This document shows positions 16,756-24,972 of a stretch of DNA of 64,000 bases, piece after piece. Under the pieces are notes generated by a model. The model did no database searches and was not told where the DNA came from. It was given only the letters and a program-made list of their open reading frames with translations. Source of the stretch: Oscillospiraceae bacterium (lineage in GTDB: Bacteria; Bacillota; Clostridia; Oscillospirales; Ruminococcaceae). The stretch is from NCBI GenBank assembly GCA_015067175.1, contig SVMX01000010.1, positions 1-64,000 of the forward strand, written 5' to 3'. Numbering within the stretch: the first letter of the stretch is position 1; each line of letters opens with the position of its first letter. A program made the translations under genes and the position numbers.

Positions 16756-17182
16756 AGCTGCTCCTTATTGTTTATTTGTATTTTATTCTTTAGCAAATGC
16801 GAGTAAATATATAACAATACTGCACCCACTACGGCAAATACTATATTGATGACTCTAAAGCAAATTTTAAAATCACAATATCATATTCATATTAATTATA
16901 ATATATAAGCGGCTAAGACGGAGCAAAGATATATTAATTTCAGCAAAAAACAATAATTTTTCGCAGAAATCCGCAGGCTCTGGCGAAATTATCACAACGT
17001 CAATGTACAAGAACAATTGCAAAACTTTGTTGGTTGAGGATTAATCGAATACGAATGGCGAACCGGAGTGAGCACTATTCTTTACTCCCTCTTAACCAAA
17101 AAAATGATATAATCAAACAGAACACGGCGATATCGGAGTTTCTCCAATAGTTTCGCTCGTATAAAGAAAAAAGGAGACATAT
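16756..17182. other. Intergenic gap between calcium ATPase and nptA remnant
   Basis: AT-rich, 427 bp, with no open frame or RNA gene recognised. It should hold two divergent promoters. For the ATPase, minus strand TTGCCG, 17 bp, TTATAT lies around 16800-16835. For the symporter remnant, TATAAT is at 17108-17113 but has no good -35. Confidence 0.4.
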
Positions 17183-17816
17183 ATGTTATCACCGAATGAA
17201 ATAATGCAATTGGTTCAAAGCCTGATCTGGCTTCTTGCCGGCGTAGGTGTATTTATTGTCGGCATGAACTTTATGGGCGATGCTTTGGAGAAAAGTGCCG
17301 GAATGGGTATGAAGCGTCTGCTCGAAAAGATCAGTAATAATCGCTTTTCAGGCGTTGGTATAGGAGCAGGCGTAACTGCGATCATTCAAAGCTCTTCTGC
17401 CACCTCAGTAATGGTCATCGGTCTTGTAAATGCAGGTGTAATGACTCTTATGCAGGCAACGCCTATCATTATGGGCGCAAACATCGGTACGACTAGCCTT
17501 CAGTGATCAAGCACGTGGTGGTATAACAGCTATGCGTGATACGGTAATGCAGATGTTTGCTATATCCAAGGACGCATTTGAAAATCTGCACAGAGATAAA
17601 TTGCCAAAGTTCACCCAGTTAGAGGAAAGTGTTGACAGCATGAAAAAAGAACTTATTGCCGGACACTTTACCAGACTTGCAGACGGCAACTGCAGTGTTG
17701 ATGTCAGCCCCTATTATTCATCGGTTATCGTTGGTCTTGAGCGTGTTGCGGATCATCTTGTAAACGTTGGATATAGTATCGTAAACCCCACCGGTTCTCA
17801 AAAGCAAGACAATTGA
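17183..17816 (+). pseudogene. Na/Pi cotransporter (NptA/PhoU-like), internal deletion
   Basis: Two pieces of one gene in different frames. The first (17183-17506, 107 codons, RBS AAGGAG) is the N-terminus of a Na/phosphate symporter: IVGMNFMGDALEKSAG, IQSSSATSVMVIGLVNAG, MGANIGTT, then a stop. The second begins near 17509 in another frame and is the PhoU-like C-terminal domain to 17816. Family members are about 550-590 residues; here the remaining transmembrane core is missing, so a deletion of about 1 kb with a frame change removed it. Transport is not expected. The short first piece could still be made. A hairpin terminator follows. Confidence 0.85.
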
Positions 17817-17837
17817 TATTTGGAGTGAAAAAGAAAC

Positions 17838-17864
17838 ATGGGAGCAGAATGTATCTGCTCCCAT
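17838..17864. terminator. Bidirectional terminator, nptA remnant / thiamin operon
   Basis: Perfect ten-pair stem ATGGGAGCAG / CTGCTCCCAT with a seven-base loop. On the minus strand it is followed by GTTTCTTTTTC, fitting an end for the thi operon about 150 bp after thiD. Confidence 0.75.
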
Positions 17865-18011
17865 TATGTTATGCCGTGAACATTCATGAGGCGCTCGTCT
17901 TCCGATGATTCATATGCTTAGCTCTGCTATGCTATGCGCTTTCAAAGGCAGTCCGCCGATAATCTTTGCCAATATTTCCGGCTTGAAAACACTCTGCCCA
18001 ATTACAGCACA

Positions 18012-18812
18012 TTACATTCTGCTTATTTCAAAGCCATGGTGAAGCGGTCCGCTGCCCTTGCCGAGGTCAAGCATAGCCGAAAGTGCCCCCGAGATATACT
18101 CTTTTGCTAGCGTCACGGATGTCCTGATGTCATGCCCTTTTGCGAGGTTTGACGCTATCGCAGAGGACAGCGTACAGCCTGTCCCGTGGGTGTTCGGGTT
18201 GTCGATTCGCCTGCCGTTGAACCATGCCGTTTCGCCGTTTTCGCAGAGCAGGTCGTTTGCGTCGTTTATGCTGTGACCGCCTTTCAGAAGCACCGCACAG
18301 CCGTAGCTGTCGCAGATGAACCTTGCCGCTTGCTCCATATCCGCTTTGTCGGATATACTCATTCCGGACAGCACTTCTGCTTCGGGAATATTGGGTGTTA
18401 CAATGTCAGCTATCGGAAGAAGCTTACTTTTTAGCATATCAACAGCATCCTCGGATATGAGCCTTGCTCCGCTTGTGGCGATCATCACAGGGTCAACAAC
18501 GACATTTCTCGCCTTGTAAAAGCTGAGCCTTTCCGCTATCACTTCAATAAGCCTTGCATTTGCGGTCATGCCTATCTTCACCGCATCGGGGAAAATATCG
18601 GCGAACACTGCGTCTATCTGCCGTTCGAGGAATTCGGGCGTTACCTCTAAAATAGCCGTAACTCCCATCGTATTCTGCGCAGTGAGGGCGGTTATCGCGC
18701 TCATGCCGTAAACTCCGTTTGCAAGCATAGTCTTTATGTCTGCCTGAATCCCTGCACCGCCGCTTGAATCACTTCCCGCGATGGTGAGAGCAGTCTTAGC
18801 CTTGTAGCTCAT
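18012..18812 (-). CDS. thiD: Hydroxymethylpyrimidine/phosphomethylpyrimidine kinase ThiD
   Basis: A 266-residue ribokinase-fold kinase with the ThiD hallmarks ALTIAGSDSSGGAGIQADIKTM at the N-terminus, KIGMTANARLIEVIAE, VVVDPVMIATSGARL and the ATP-site motif NPNTHGTGCTLSSAIA. It phosphorylates hydroxymethylpyrimidine and then its monophosphate to give HMP-PP for thiamin phosphate synthase. It is the last gene of the operon and overlaps the end of thiE by 17 bp, with GGGAGG as its ribosome site inside thiE. It is expected to be controlled by the upstream TPP riboswitch with the rest of the operon. Confidence 0.95.
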   Translation of the reverse strand: MSYKAKTALTIAGSDSSGGAGIQADIKTMLANGVYGMSAITALTAQNTMGVTAILEVTPEFLERQIDAVFADIFPDAVKIGMTANARLIEVIAERLSFYKARNVVVDPVMIATSGARLISEDAVDMLKSKLLPIADIVTPNIPEAEVLSGMSISDKADMEQAARFICDSYGCAVLLKGGHSINDANDLLCENGETAWFNGRRIDNPNTHGTGCTLSSAIASNLAKGHDIRTSVTLAKEYISGALSAMLDLGKGSGPLHHGFEISRM

Positions 18813-19425
18813 AGAATGCCTCCCTTAATTCCTCGGCGGCAGTTTTCGGATCGTCCGCTTTCATTATCGCCGAAACAGCGCAGATGCCGTCGATTCCGCT
18901 GTCCTTAAGGACGTGAATATTATCCTTATTCAGACCGCCGATTGCATTGACCTTTATCGGTACAGCTTTGACTATCTCTTTCAGCGTATCAACGCTAGTC
19001 AGAACTGTTTTTACTTTAGTGGTAGTCGGATAGATAGCGCCTACCCCGAGGTAATCCGCGCCCTGCTCGTAAGCGTCAAGAGCCTGCGGCACGGTCTTTG
19101 CAGTCGCACCGACTATCTTATCGCCCATAAGTCTGCGGGCAACTGCAACAGGCATATCCGACTGCCCCACATGAACTCCCTCGGCATTTACGGCAAGGGC
19201 AATATCAACTCTATCGTCAATGATGAGCGGAATATCATACCGCTGTGTTATCTCATGCACCTTTTCTGCAAGGTTAAGATACTCCCTTGTGGTGCGCTCC
19301 TTTTCACGAAGCTGGATAAGCGTCACGCCGCCCTTGCAGGCTTCCTCTACACGGCGGAGAAATTCTTCCTCGCTGTAATTCGTACTGTCTGTAATAAAAT
19401 ACATCGTTGTATCAAGCTTTTTCAT
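18796..19425 (-). CDS. thiE: Thiamin phosphate synthase ThiE
   Basis: A 209-residue TIM-barrel enzyme: YFITDSTN, VTLIQLREKERTTREYL, PLIIDDRVDIALAVNAEGVHVGQSDMP, DYLGVGAIYPTTTK and VNAIGGLN match ThiE motifs for pyrophosphate and thiazole phosphate binding. It joins HMP-PP with thiazole phosphate to make thiamin phosphate. ATG 19425 has GAGG five bases upstream, overlapping the thiH stop region; a GTG two codons further upstream is less likely. Genes on both sides are thiamin genes, so the assignment is secure. Confidence 0.95.
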   Translation of the reverse strand: MKKLDTTMYFITDSTNYSEEEFLRRVEEACKGGVTLIQLREKERTTREYLNLAEKVHEITQRYDIPLIIDDRVDIALAVNAEGVHVGQSDMPVAVARRLMGDKIVGATAKTVPQALDAYEQGADYLGVGAIYPTTTKVKTVLTSVDTLKEIVKAVPIKVNAIGGLNKDNIHVLKDSGIDGICAVSAIMKADDPKTAAEELREAFYELQG

Positions 19426-19432
19426 GCGCACC

Positions 19433-20686
19433 TCACATATAGATATAATCGTTCAGCACAGGCTGTAAGCCCTCAGCGGCGATGTCCTTGTACATAACAT
19501 CAAGGCTTCTGCCGTCGTTTATCTCAAATTGCTCATCGCCCTGTTCGCCGTCAGTTTCTTTGCCGTTATATTTGCTTTCGTGGTCGCCTATGCCTGTGGA
19601 AACTCCTGCGGAGACCTTTGTTGCGGCTATCTTCACGATACCATTTCTGAAGCTTTCGCTCTCCCTTGACGACACCGTAATTCCCACAAAGGGCAGGAAT
19701 ATACGATAAGCGCAGAGTATCTGACAAAGCTGAGTTTCGTGAACATCAAGCGGGTCTATCCTGTCGTTGTTGATTATAGGACGAAGCCGAGGACAGGACA
19801 GCGACATCTCCGCATGAGGGTACTTCCTTTGCAGGAAATAGACGTGCAAAGCGCTTGCGAGAGCGTCCTTTCTGAAATCCGACAGACCTAACAGCGCCGA
19901 GAATGCAACTCCCCTCATACCGCCAATTAACGCACGCTCCTGCGCCTCAAATCGGTAGGGATAGACGCGCTTGTGACCTAATAAATGCAATTCCGCATAA
20001 CGGTCACTGTCGTAGGTCTCCTGAAACACCGTCACATAGTCCGCACCACATTCGTGGAGATATTTGTATTCATTCACGTTAACAGGGTAAATTTCAAGTC
20101 CAACCATGCGAAAATATTTTCTTGCAAGCTTGCAGGCTTTGCCGATGTAATTGATATCGCTCTGCGCCCTGCTTTCGCCTGTGAGAATGAGTATCTCCTC
20201 CATTCCGCTATCGGAGATTATCTTCATTTCACGCTCTATCTGCTCCATATTAAGCTTCATGCGGTTGATGTTGTTGTAGCAATTGAAGCCGCAGTAAACG
20301 CAGTAATTCTCGCAGTAATTCGCAATATACAGCGGCGTGAACATATACACCGTATTGCCGAAGTGCTTAGATGTTTCAAGCCGTGCGCGCTGTGCCATCT
20401 GCTCTAAAAACGGCTCTGCGGCGGGAGAAAGAAGTGCCTTGAAGTCCTCAACAGTGCAGTTTTCATGCTCCAGTGCCGCCCTTACGTCCTTTGCGGTGTA
20501 GCGGGAATAGTCGTAGCTGTTCATTTCAGACAGCACCTTGTCCATAATGTCGGAGCTTATATGCTCCATTCCGTCCATGTACACCATGTGGTCGGTGCGG
20601 CTTGCGGAGTCAGTTTCAAGGCGGTGCTTCTTTTCAAGTGCAGAGGGAGAAAGGTGCTCTCCGTCCACAAAAAATCTATTATCCAT
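19433..20686 (-). CDS. thiH: 2-iminoacetate synthase ThiH (radical SAM)
   Basis: A 417-residue radical SAM enzyme with the cluster motif CENYCVYCGFNC (CxxxCxxC) and the ThiH/BATS-type C-terminal region (LSCPRLRPI). It splits tyrosine to make dehydroglycine for the thiazole ring. The presence of ThiH, not the oxidase ThiO, fits an anaerobe, since ThiO needs oxygen. It lies 8 bp downstream of thiG in the operon with GAGGTGAGC before its ATG. The length is slightly above the E. coli protein. Confidence 0.94.
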   Translation of the reverse strand: MDNRFFVDGEHLSPSALEKKHRLETDSASRTDHMVYMDGMEHISSDIMDKVLSEMNSYDYSRYTAKDVRAALEHENCTVEDFKALLSPAAEPFLEQMAQRARLETSKHFGNTVYMFTPLYIANYCENYCVYCGFNCYNNINRMKLNMEQIEREMKIISDSGMEEILILTGESRAQSDINYIGKACKLARKYFRMVGLEIYPVNVNEYKYLHECGADYVTVFQETYDSDRYAELHLLGHKRVYPYRFEAQERALIGGMRGVAFSALLGLSDFRKDALASALHVYFLQRKYPHAEMSLSCPRLRPIINNDRIDPLDVHETQLCQILCAYRIFLPFVGITVSSRESESFRNGIVKIAATKVSAGVSTGIGDHESKYNGKETDGEQGDEQFEINDGRSLDVMYKDIAAEGLQPVLNDYIYM

Positions 20687-20694
20687 AGCTCACC

Positions 20695-21465
20695 TCAATC
20701 ATGTAGAAATCCCGTCAGCGGGTCGGAGGCTGAAGCGCCTCTTGTCAGCACTCGTCCGAGACCCGAGAGATACGCTTTTCTTCCTGCTTCAACAGCGTTC
20801 TTGAATGCCGCCGCCATCATAGGCAGGTCGCCTGCTGTTGCGAGGGCGGTATTAGCCATGATAGCCGCCGCTCCCATCTCCATTGCCTCGCAAGCCTGTG
20901 AGGGTCTGCCGATTCCTGCGTCAACGATAACGGGCAGGTCAATTTCGTCAACCAGTATCTGAATAAACTCCCTCGTGGCAAGTCCCTTGTTTGAGCCGAT
21001 AGGCGCCGCAAGCGGCATTACAGCCGCCGCACCTGCACTCACAAGGTCGCGGGCCGCATACAGGTCGGGGTACATATACGGAAGCACCACAAAGCCCTCT
21101 TTTGCGAGAATTTCTGTAGCCTTGATAGTTTCATTATTGTCTGGAAGCAGATATTTGCTGTCTTTCATAATTTCAATCTTTACAAAGTTACCGCAGCCTA
21201 TCTCACGAGCGAGCCTTGCGATACGCACAGCCTCCTCCGCTGTTCTAGCGCCTGAGGTGTTGGGTAGGAGCGTCACTCCCTTTGGTATGTAGTCGAGGAT
21301 ATTTTCCTGCTCCTTTGTGTTTGCGCGGCGCACCGCAAGTGTGATTATCTCCGCTCCTGCGTCACGCACAGCCGCTTCAATAAGGTTGAGGGAATACTTT
21401 CCCGAGCCTAATATAAAGCGTGAGTTGAACTCGCGTCCGCCTAAAATAAGTTTATCGTTGTTCAT
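20695..21465 (-). CDS. thiG: Thiazole synthase ThiG
   Basis: A 256-residue TIM-barrel protein with the ThiG pattern: [17 protein letters not shown] at the N-terminus, a catalytic Lys in [21 protein letters not shown] and [20 protein letters not shown]. It builds thiazole phosphate from deoxyxylulose phosphate, dehydroglycine and ThiS thiocarboxylate. It is placed between thiF and thiH, with AAGGAGAACAGAA before the ATG. All operon neighbours supply its substrates, so the function is clear. Confidence 0.95.
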   Translation of the reverse strand: MNNDKLILGGREFNSRFILGSGKYSLNLIEAAVRDAGAEIITLAVRRANTKEQENILDYIPKGVTLLPNTSGARTAEEAVRIARLAREIGCGNFVKIEIMKDSKYLLPDNNETIKATEILAKEGFVVLPYMYPDLYAARDLVSAGAAAVMPLAAPIGSNKGLATREFIQILVDEIDLPVIVDAGIGRPSQACEAMEMGAAAIMANTALATAGDLPMMAAAFKNAVEAGRKAYLSGLGRVLTRGASASDPLTGFLHD

Positions 21466-21476
21466 TTCTGTTCTCC

Positions 21477-22103
21477 TTATACTTCAAATTCGCCTGCGAT
21501 GATACGCAGGACTGTGTTCGCCTGATGTGCGGCGCAGAGCATTACTCTTGGAGCGAAAAGCGTGCCGTCATCTGAAACATCGCTCATACCGTCGCCGCAG
21601 ATATACAGCCGCCTGCCGAGCCTTTTTGTCTGTATCGTGTTGCCTGTGTGAAGTCCCGACATTCCCGACGCCGCAACTATGTGCTTTTCGGGGTAGCGCT
21701 CCGTAACTCCGTTCACGAGCATCGCCTTGCACTCTGCATTGTCGAAGCACTCGCAGACGATACCGCACTCCGCAATAAGCGAGAGGTTCTCCTCGTTTAG
21801 CCGCACTGTATCCGTCACGACCTTGCAGTAGGGGTTGATCTCGTAAAGTATCTGCCGCATAGCCTCGGTCTTGTACATTCCGAGCTGTGAAACCCCGTAC
21901 TGCTGACGGTGCAGATTTGAGATATCAACCCTGTCAAAGTCGATGAGGTGCAGTCTGCCGATACCTGCTCTTGCGAGCGATATCGCCACATTTGAGCCTA
22001 GACCTCCCAGACCGCAGACCGCCACCGAAACCGCTGAAAATCTCTCTTGTAAAGCCTTTCCGTGGCGAATTTCCAAAGCCGCAAGCCAATCGCTCTTAGT
22101 CAT
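21477..22103 (-). CDS. thiF: ThiF-family ThiS adenylyltransferase
   Basis: A 208-residue E1-like enzyme: [23 protein letters not shown] is the nucleotide-binding loop, followed by [17 protein letters not shown]. It activates the C-terminal Gly of ThiS as an acyl-adenylate before sulfur transfer. It is shorter than E. coli ThiF and lacks the paired CxxC zinc motif, as in other clostridial short ThiF proteins. ATG 22103 directly follows the thiS stop and has GGAGGCGG upstream inside thiS; an earlier in-frame start at 22121 is less likely. Confidence 0.92.
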   Translation of the reverse strand: MTKSDWLAALEIRHGKALQERFSAVSVAVCGLGGLGSNVAISLARAGIGRLHLIDFDRVDISNLHRQQYGVSQLGMYKTEAMRQILYEINPYCKVVTDTVRLNEENLSLIAECGIVCECFDNAECKAMLVNGVTERYPEKHIVAASGMSGLHTGNTIQTKRLGRRLYICGDGMSDVSDDGTLFAPRVMLCAAHQANTVLRIIAGEFEV

Positions 22104-22104
22104 T

Positions 22105-22299
22105 TCAGCCGCCTCCAACAAAGCTTACGATCTCAACGCTGTCGCCGTCCTGAAGTACGGTGCTGTCATACTGCGCTTTCGGCAGTATATCTCCGTTAAG
22201 CTCCACCGCAACACGCTTTGTATCGTAGCCGCTTTCTGCAAGGTAATCTGATATTGTTTTGCCTGCGACTTTCAATTCTACTCCATTAATTCTGACCAT
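22105..22299 (-). CDS. thiS: Sulfur carrier protein ThiS
   Basis: A 64-residue beta-grasp protein ending in GGG, with the family pattern VRINGVELKVAGKTISDYL, then VAVELNGDILPKAQYD and DGDSVEIVSFVGGG. The C-terminal glycine is adenylated by ThiF and carries sulfur as a thiocarboxylate to ThiG. It sits between thiC (9 bp upstream) and thiF (touching). The start ATG has GAGGTGAAAAT upstream. Size and ends are exactly as expected. Confidence 0.95.
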   Translation of the reverse strand: MVRINGVELKVAGKTISDYLAESGYDTKRVAVELNGDILPKAQYDSTVLQDGDSVEIVSFVGGG

Positions 22300-22308
22300 A
22301 TTTTCACC

Positions 22309-23607
22309 TCACAAAATGTCGATATACTCGCCCTCGAGTGCCTTGTTCATGCTCCTTACGGCGCAGAATTTGCCGCACATCGAACAGCTTTCCTCAATTT
22401 CAGGCTTTCTGTCGTCACGTATCTTCTTCGCAGTTTCGGGGTCGATGGAGCATTCCCATTGCTTGTCCCAGTCGAATGTTCTTCGAGCCTCAGCCATCTC
22501 GTTGTCGATATCCATTGCGTGGGGAATATGCTTTGCAATGTCAGCGGCGTGAGCGGCTATTTTAGATGCGATAATGCCATGCTTTACGTCCTCTACATTC
22601 GGGAGTGCAAGATGCTCGGCAGGTGTTACATAGCACAGGAATGCCGCACCATTCATCGCCGCGACTGCACCGCCGATTGCAGATGTGATATGGTCATATC
22701 CGGGAGCAATATCCGTAACCAGCGGACCGAGAACATAAAACGGCGCGCCCATGCAGATCGTCTGCTGTATCTTCATGTTCGCGGCTATCTGGTCAAGAGG
22801 CATATGTCCAGGTCCCTCTATCATCACCTGAACATCCTTTGCCCACGCACGCTTTGTCAGCTCGCCGAGGCGCACAAGCTCCTCTATCTGACACACATCG
22901 CTTGCGTCTGCAAGACACCCTGGGCGGCAGGCGTCACCGAGGGATATTGTCACATCATACTCGCGGCAGATATCCAGTATCTCGTCAAAATACTCGTAGA
23001 ATGGGTTTTCATTGCCCGTCATACTCATCCACGCAAACACAAGTGAACCGCCACGGGATACAATATTCATCTTGCGCTTGTGCTGTTTGATTTGTTCAAT
23101 TGTCTTGCGTGTTATTCCGCAGTGGAGCGTTACAAAATCCACGCCATCCTCTGCGTGGAGCCTTACCACCTCGATGAAATCCTTTGCGGTGAGCGTTGCA
23201 AGGTCACGCTGATAGTGGATAACGCTGTCATACACAGGAACAGTACCTATCATCGCAGGGCACTCCGCCACAAGCTTCTGTCTGAACGGCTGTGTGTTGC
23301 CGTGAGAGGAGAGATCCATAATTGCCTCTGCGCCCATATCCACCGCCGCTATCACCTTTTCCATCTCGATGTCGTAATCCTTGCAGTCCCTCGAAACACC
23401 GAGATTTACGTTGATCTTTGTGCGGAGCATTGAGCCTACGCCGTTTGGCTCGATGCACTTGTGGAGCTTGTTCGCGCAGATAGCGACCTGTCCCTTTGCA
23501 ACAAGCTCGCGTATCTCATCGGCTGTGCGGTATTCCTTTTTTGCGACAGCCTCCATCTCCTTTGTGACGATACCTTTTCTCGCCGCTTCCATTTGTGTTT
23601 TGTACAT
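22309..23607 (-). CDS. thiC: Phosphomethylpyrimidine synthase ThiC
   Basis: A 432-residue noncanonical radical SAM enzyme with [51 protein letters not shown] and the C-terminal cluster motif CSMCGKFC (CxxCxxxxC). It turns aminoimidazole ribotide into HMP phosphate. It is the first gene of the operon, 110 bp after the riboswitch and its terminator, with GGAGGAAAGCT before the ATG. The length is that of the short bacterial form lacking the extra N-terminal domain of proteobacterial ThiC. Confidence 0.96.
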   Translation of the reverse strand: MYKTQMEAARKGIVTKEMEAVAKKEYRTADEIRELVAKGQVAICANKLHKCIEPNGVGSMLRTKINVNLGVSRDCKDYDIEMEKVIAAVDMGAEAIMDLSSHGNTQPFRQKLVAECPAMIGTVPVYDSVIHYQRDLATLTAKDFIEVVRLHAEDGVDFVTLHCGITRKTIEQIKQHKRKMNIVSRGGSLVFAWMSMTGNENPFYEYFDEILDICREYDVTISLGDACRPGCLADASDVCQIEELVRLGELTKRAWAKDVQVMIEGPGHMPLDQIAANMKIQQTICMGAPFYVLGPLVTDIAPGYDHITSAIGGAVAAMNGAAFLCYVTPAEHLALPNVEDVKHGIIASKIAAHAADIAKHIPHAMDIDNEMAEARRTFDWDKQWECSIDPETAKKIRDDRKPEIEESCSMCGKFCAVRSMNKALEGEYIDIL

Positions 23608-23642
23608 AGCTTTCCTCCGTTTAAAATAATTTTAACAGACGG

Positions 23643-23676
23643 AAATAAAAAAGGAGCTACCTATTCAGATAGCTCC
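23643..23676 (-). terminator. Riboswitch-controlled terminator before thiC
   Basis: Minus strand hairpin GGAGCTA / TAGCTCC (23653-23676), followed by TTTTTTATTTCC (23643-23652). It lies between the TPP aptamer and thiC. A second hairpin, GCACTGACG / CGTCGGTGC (about 23700-23724), lies between them. Forming the terminator with TPP bound would shut off the operon. Confidence 0.85.
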
Positions 23677-23732
23677 AATTATGCAATAATATTATCATTG
23701 CACCGACGTGTAAGCGTCAGTGCATTACAGTC

Positions 23733-23822
23733 GTCCCTACGTTGGCATTATCCAAATCAGGTTATCGGTCGGAGATCACATCTCCCTCTCAGCCTGTAAC
23801 ACAAGCTCCCGTCTGTTAAATT
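23733..23822 (-). ncRNA. TPP riboswitch (THI element)
   Basis: On the minus strand the conserved parts of the TPP aptamer appear in order: GGGAGC, ACAGGCTGAGAGGGAG, GACCGATAACCTGATTTGG, then ATAATGCCAACGTAGGGA. The CTGAGA and ACCTGAT blocks are the pyrimidine-sensing and stem elements, and CGTAGGGA closes P1. It lies in the thiC leader between a perfect promoter and an intrinsic terminator, so control by early termination is expected. Confidence 0.96.
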
Positions 23823-23830
23823 GTAACTGT

Positions 23831-23859
23831 ATTATACATCAATTATTGGAAAATGTCAA
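23831..23859 (-). promoter_or_regulatory. Consensus sigma-A promoter of the thi operon
   Basis: Perfect TTGACA (23854-23859), 17 bp, TATAAT (23831-23836), just upstream of the riboswitch. The stretch from 23860 to 24075 has no gene or element I recognise. Confidence 0.92.
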
Positions 23860-24075
23860 TAGGATATTTCCACTTTCTCGTTAAGGATGATGTTTCTCCT
23901 CGGAAAAACTGTTGATTTCAACTGTTTTATGCTTGCAAAACCTCCGTTACGGCACGCCATTTCATTTAAAAAAATTCACAGAGAACACTCCTTTTTATTG
24001 AATGGTTTCTTATATAACATTATAATGCTCCTCTTAGGTCGTATAAAGCGAGCACCGAAAAGCTGAAAGACATCT

Positions 24076-24912
24076 TCACACGATCTGAAACAATACCACG
24101 CCGACAACGCAGATAATACTTCCGATAAGATTAAGCTTTGAACACCGCTCTTTGCGGATAAGTCCGATAAAAAACAGAGTGACAAGTATCATAGGCTGGA
24201 TAAAGGAGTAATTTGCAAGGCTTATCGAGATTATCGCATTTTCAAGCAGCATACCAATCGTATTAGGTATTCTTGCAAGAATGACTTTTATAGCGCCGCT
24301 TCTGTTCTTATTCACTATATCAGACGGCTTTATCATAAACAGCATTATTATGGATATCAGAACGAGTGCAGGGAGGAGCTGCATCGTCGGCGAGATGTAT
24401 GGCGTAAATGCTTTTATTATAAGTCCGTAGCCGTATTTTGCAGCAAGGTAAAGGATAAGCGGAACAGTTATCTTTTTGTATTCTATCTTGCTCTCTTTGC
24501 CTGAGCGTGCAATAAATATAAGACCAAAGACGGTTACAGATATGCACAGCAATTTCAGCACACGCATATCTGCGCCGTAGAAAATATCAGTAATATAAGA
24601 AGCAAAAAGCGTTGCTCCAAGCCATGCCTTAAGCTCAAATGCAGACAACAGCTTAAGTACAAGCGCGCTCATCTGAAATTCAAGCATCTTGCAAAGAGCT
24701 ATCAGCACAACAGCAGCAAAGCTCTGCCACGACAGCATGATATGCAACTGCTGAAACGGCAGTGTTATCGCAAGAAATACTGACATTGACGAGCACATGA
24801 GAAAAGTGAACTCGTTGCCTGTGAATTTTGCTTTTGACACTGCGTATTTGTCGCTGAGCGAAGTTGTCGTATAGCAGGCAGTTACCGCCAGCATCATGAT
24901 CACAACATCCAT
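24076..24912 (-). CDS. EamA/DMT-like multidrug or metabolite transporter
   Basis: A 278-residue membrane protein with about ten hydrophobic segments arranged as two repeats of five, typical of the drug/metabolite transporter superfamily. It includes KYAVSKAKFTGNEFTFLMC near the start and LIGSIICVVGVVLF at the end, the usual last helix. The substrate is unknown. It is third in an operon with a sugar-type epimerase and a Gfo/Idh/MocA oxidoreductase, so it may move the compound they handle. ATG 24912 has GGAAGG 12 bases upstream; 24951 is an alternative start but would lie inside a strong intercistronic hairpin. Confidence 0.78.
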   Translation of the reverse strand: MDVVIMMLAVTACYTTTSLSDKYAVSKAKFTGNEFTFLMCSSMSVFLAITLPFQQLHIMLSWQSFAAVVLIALCKMLEFQMSALVLKLLSAFELKAWLGATLFASYITDIFYGADMRVLKLLCISVTVFGLIFIARSGKESKIEYKKITVPLILYLAAKYGYGLIIKAFTPYISPTMQLLPALVLISIIMLFMIKPSDIVNKNRSGAIKVILARIPNTIGMLLENAIISISLANYSFIQPMILVTLFFIGLIRKERCSKLNLIGSIICVVGVVLFQIV

Positions 24913-24930
24913 GCTACCATCTGACCTTCC

Positions 24931-24970
24931 ACCGCTCACGGAGTTTTTCAATGCTCTCGCCGTGAGCGGT
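24931..24970 (-). repeat. Intercistronic inverted repeat, 11-bp arms
   Basis: Perfect arms ACCGCTCACGG (24931-24941) and CCGTGAGCGGT (24960-24970) with an 18-base loop, between the oxidoreductase and transporter genes. No T-tract follows on the minus strand, so it may be an RNA-stability or processing site, not a terminator. Confidence 0.75.
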
Positions 24971-24972
24971 AC

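Noticed and set aside
17880..18011. Possible gene remnant between the terminator and thiD (minus-strand peptide around KPEILAKIIGGLPLKAH)
   Set aside because: About 30 residues look protein-like, but there is no start, no ribosome site and no family I can name; not enough to call.
23695..23830. Plus-strand small RNA or CRISPR-like repeat in the thi leader
   Set aside because: All conserved blocks are explained by a minus-strand TPP riboswitch.
23976..24185. Short minus-strand frame (69 codons) downstream of and overlapping the transporter gene
   Set aside because: Mostly an out-of-frame reading of the transporter 3' end; no ribosome site.
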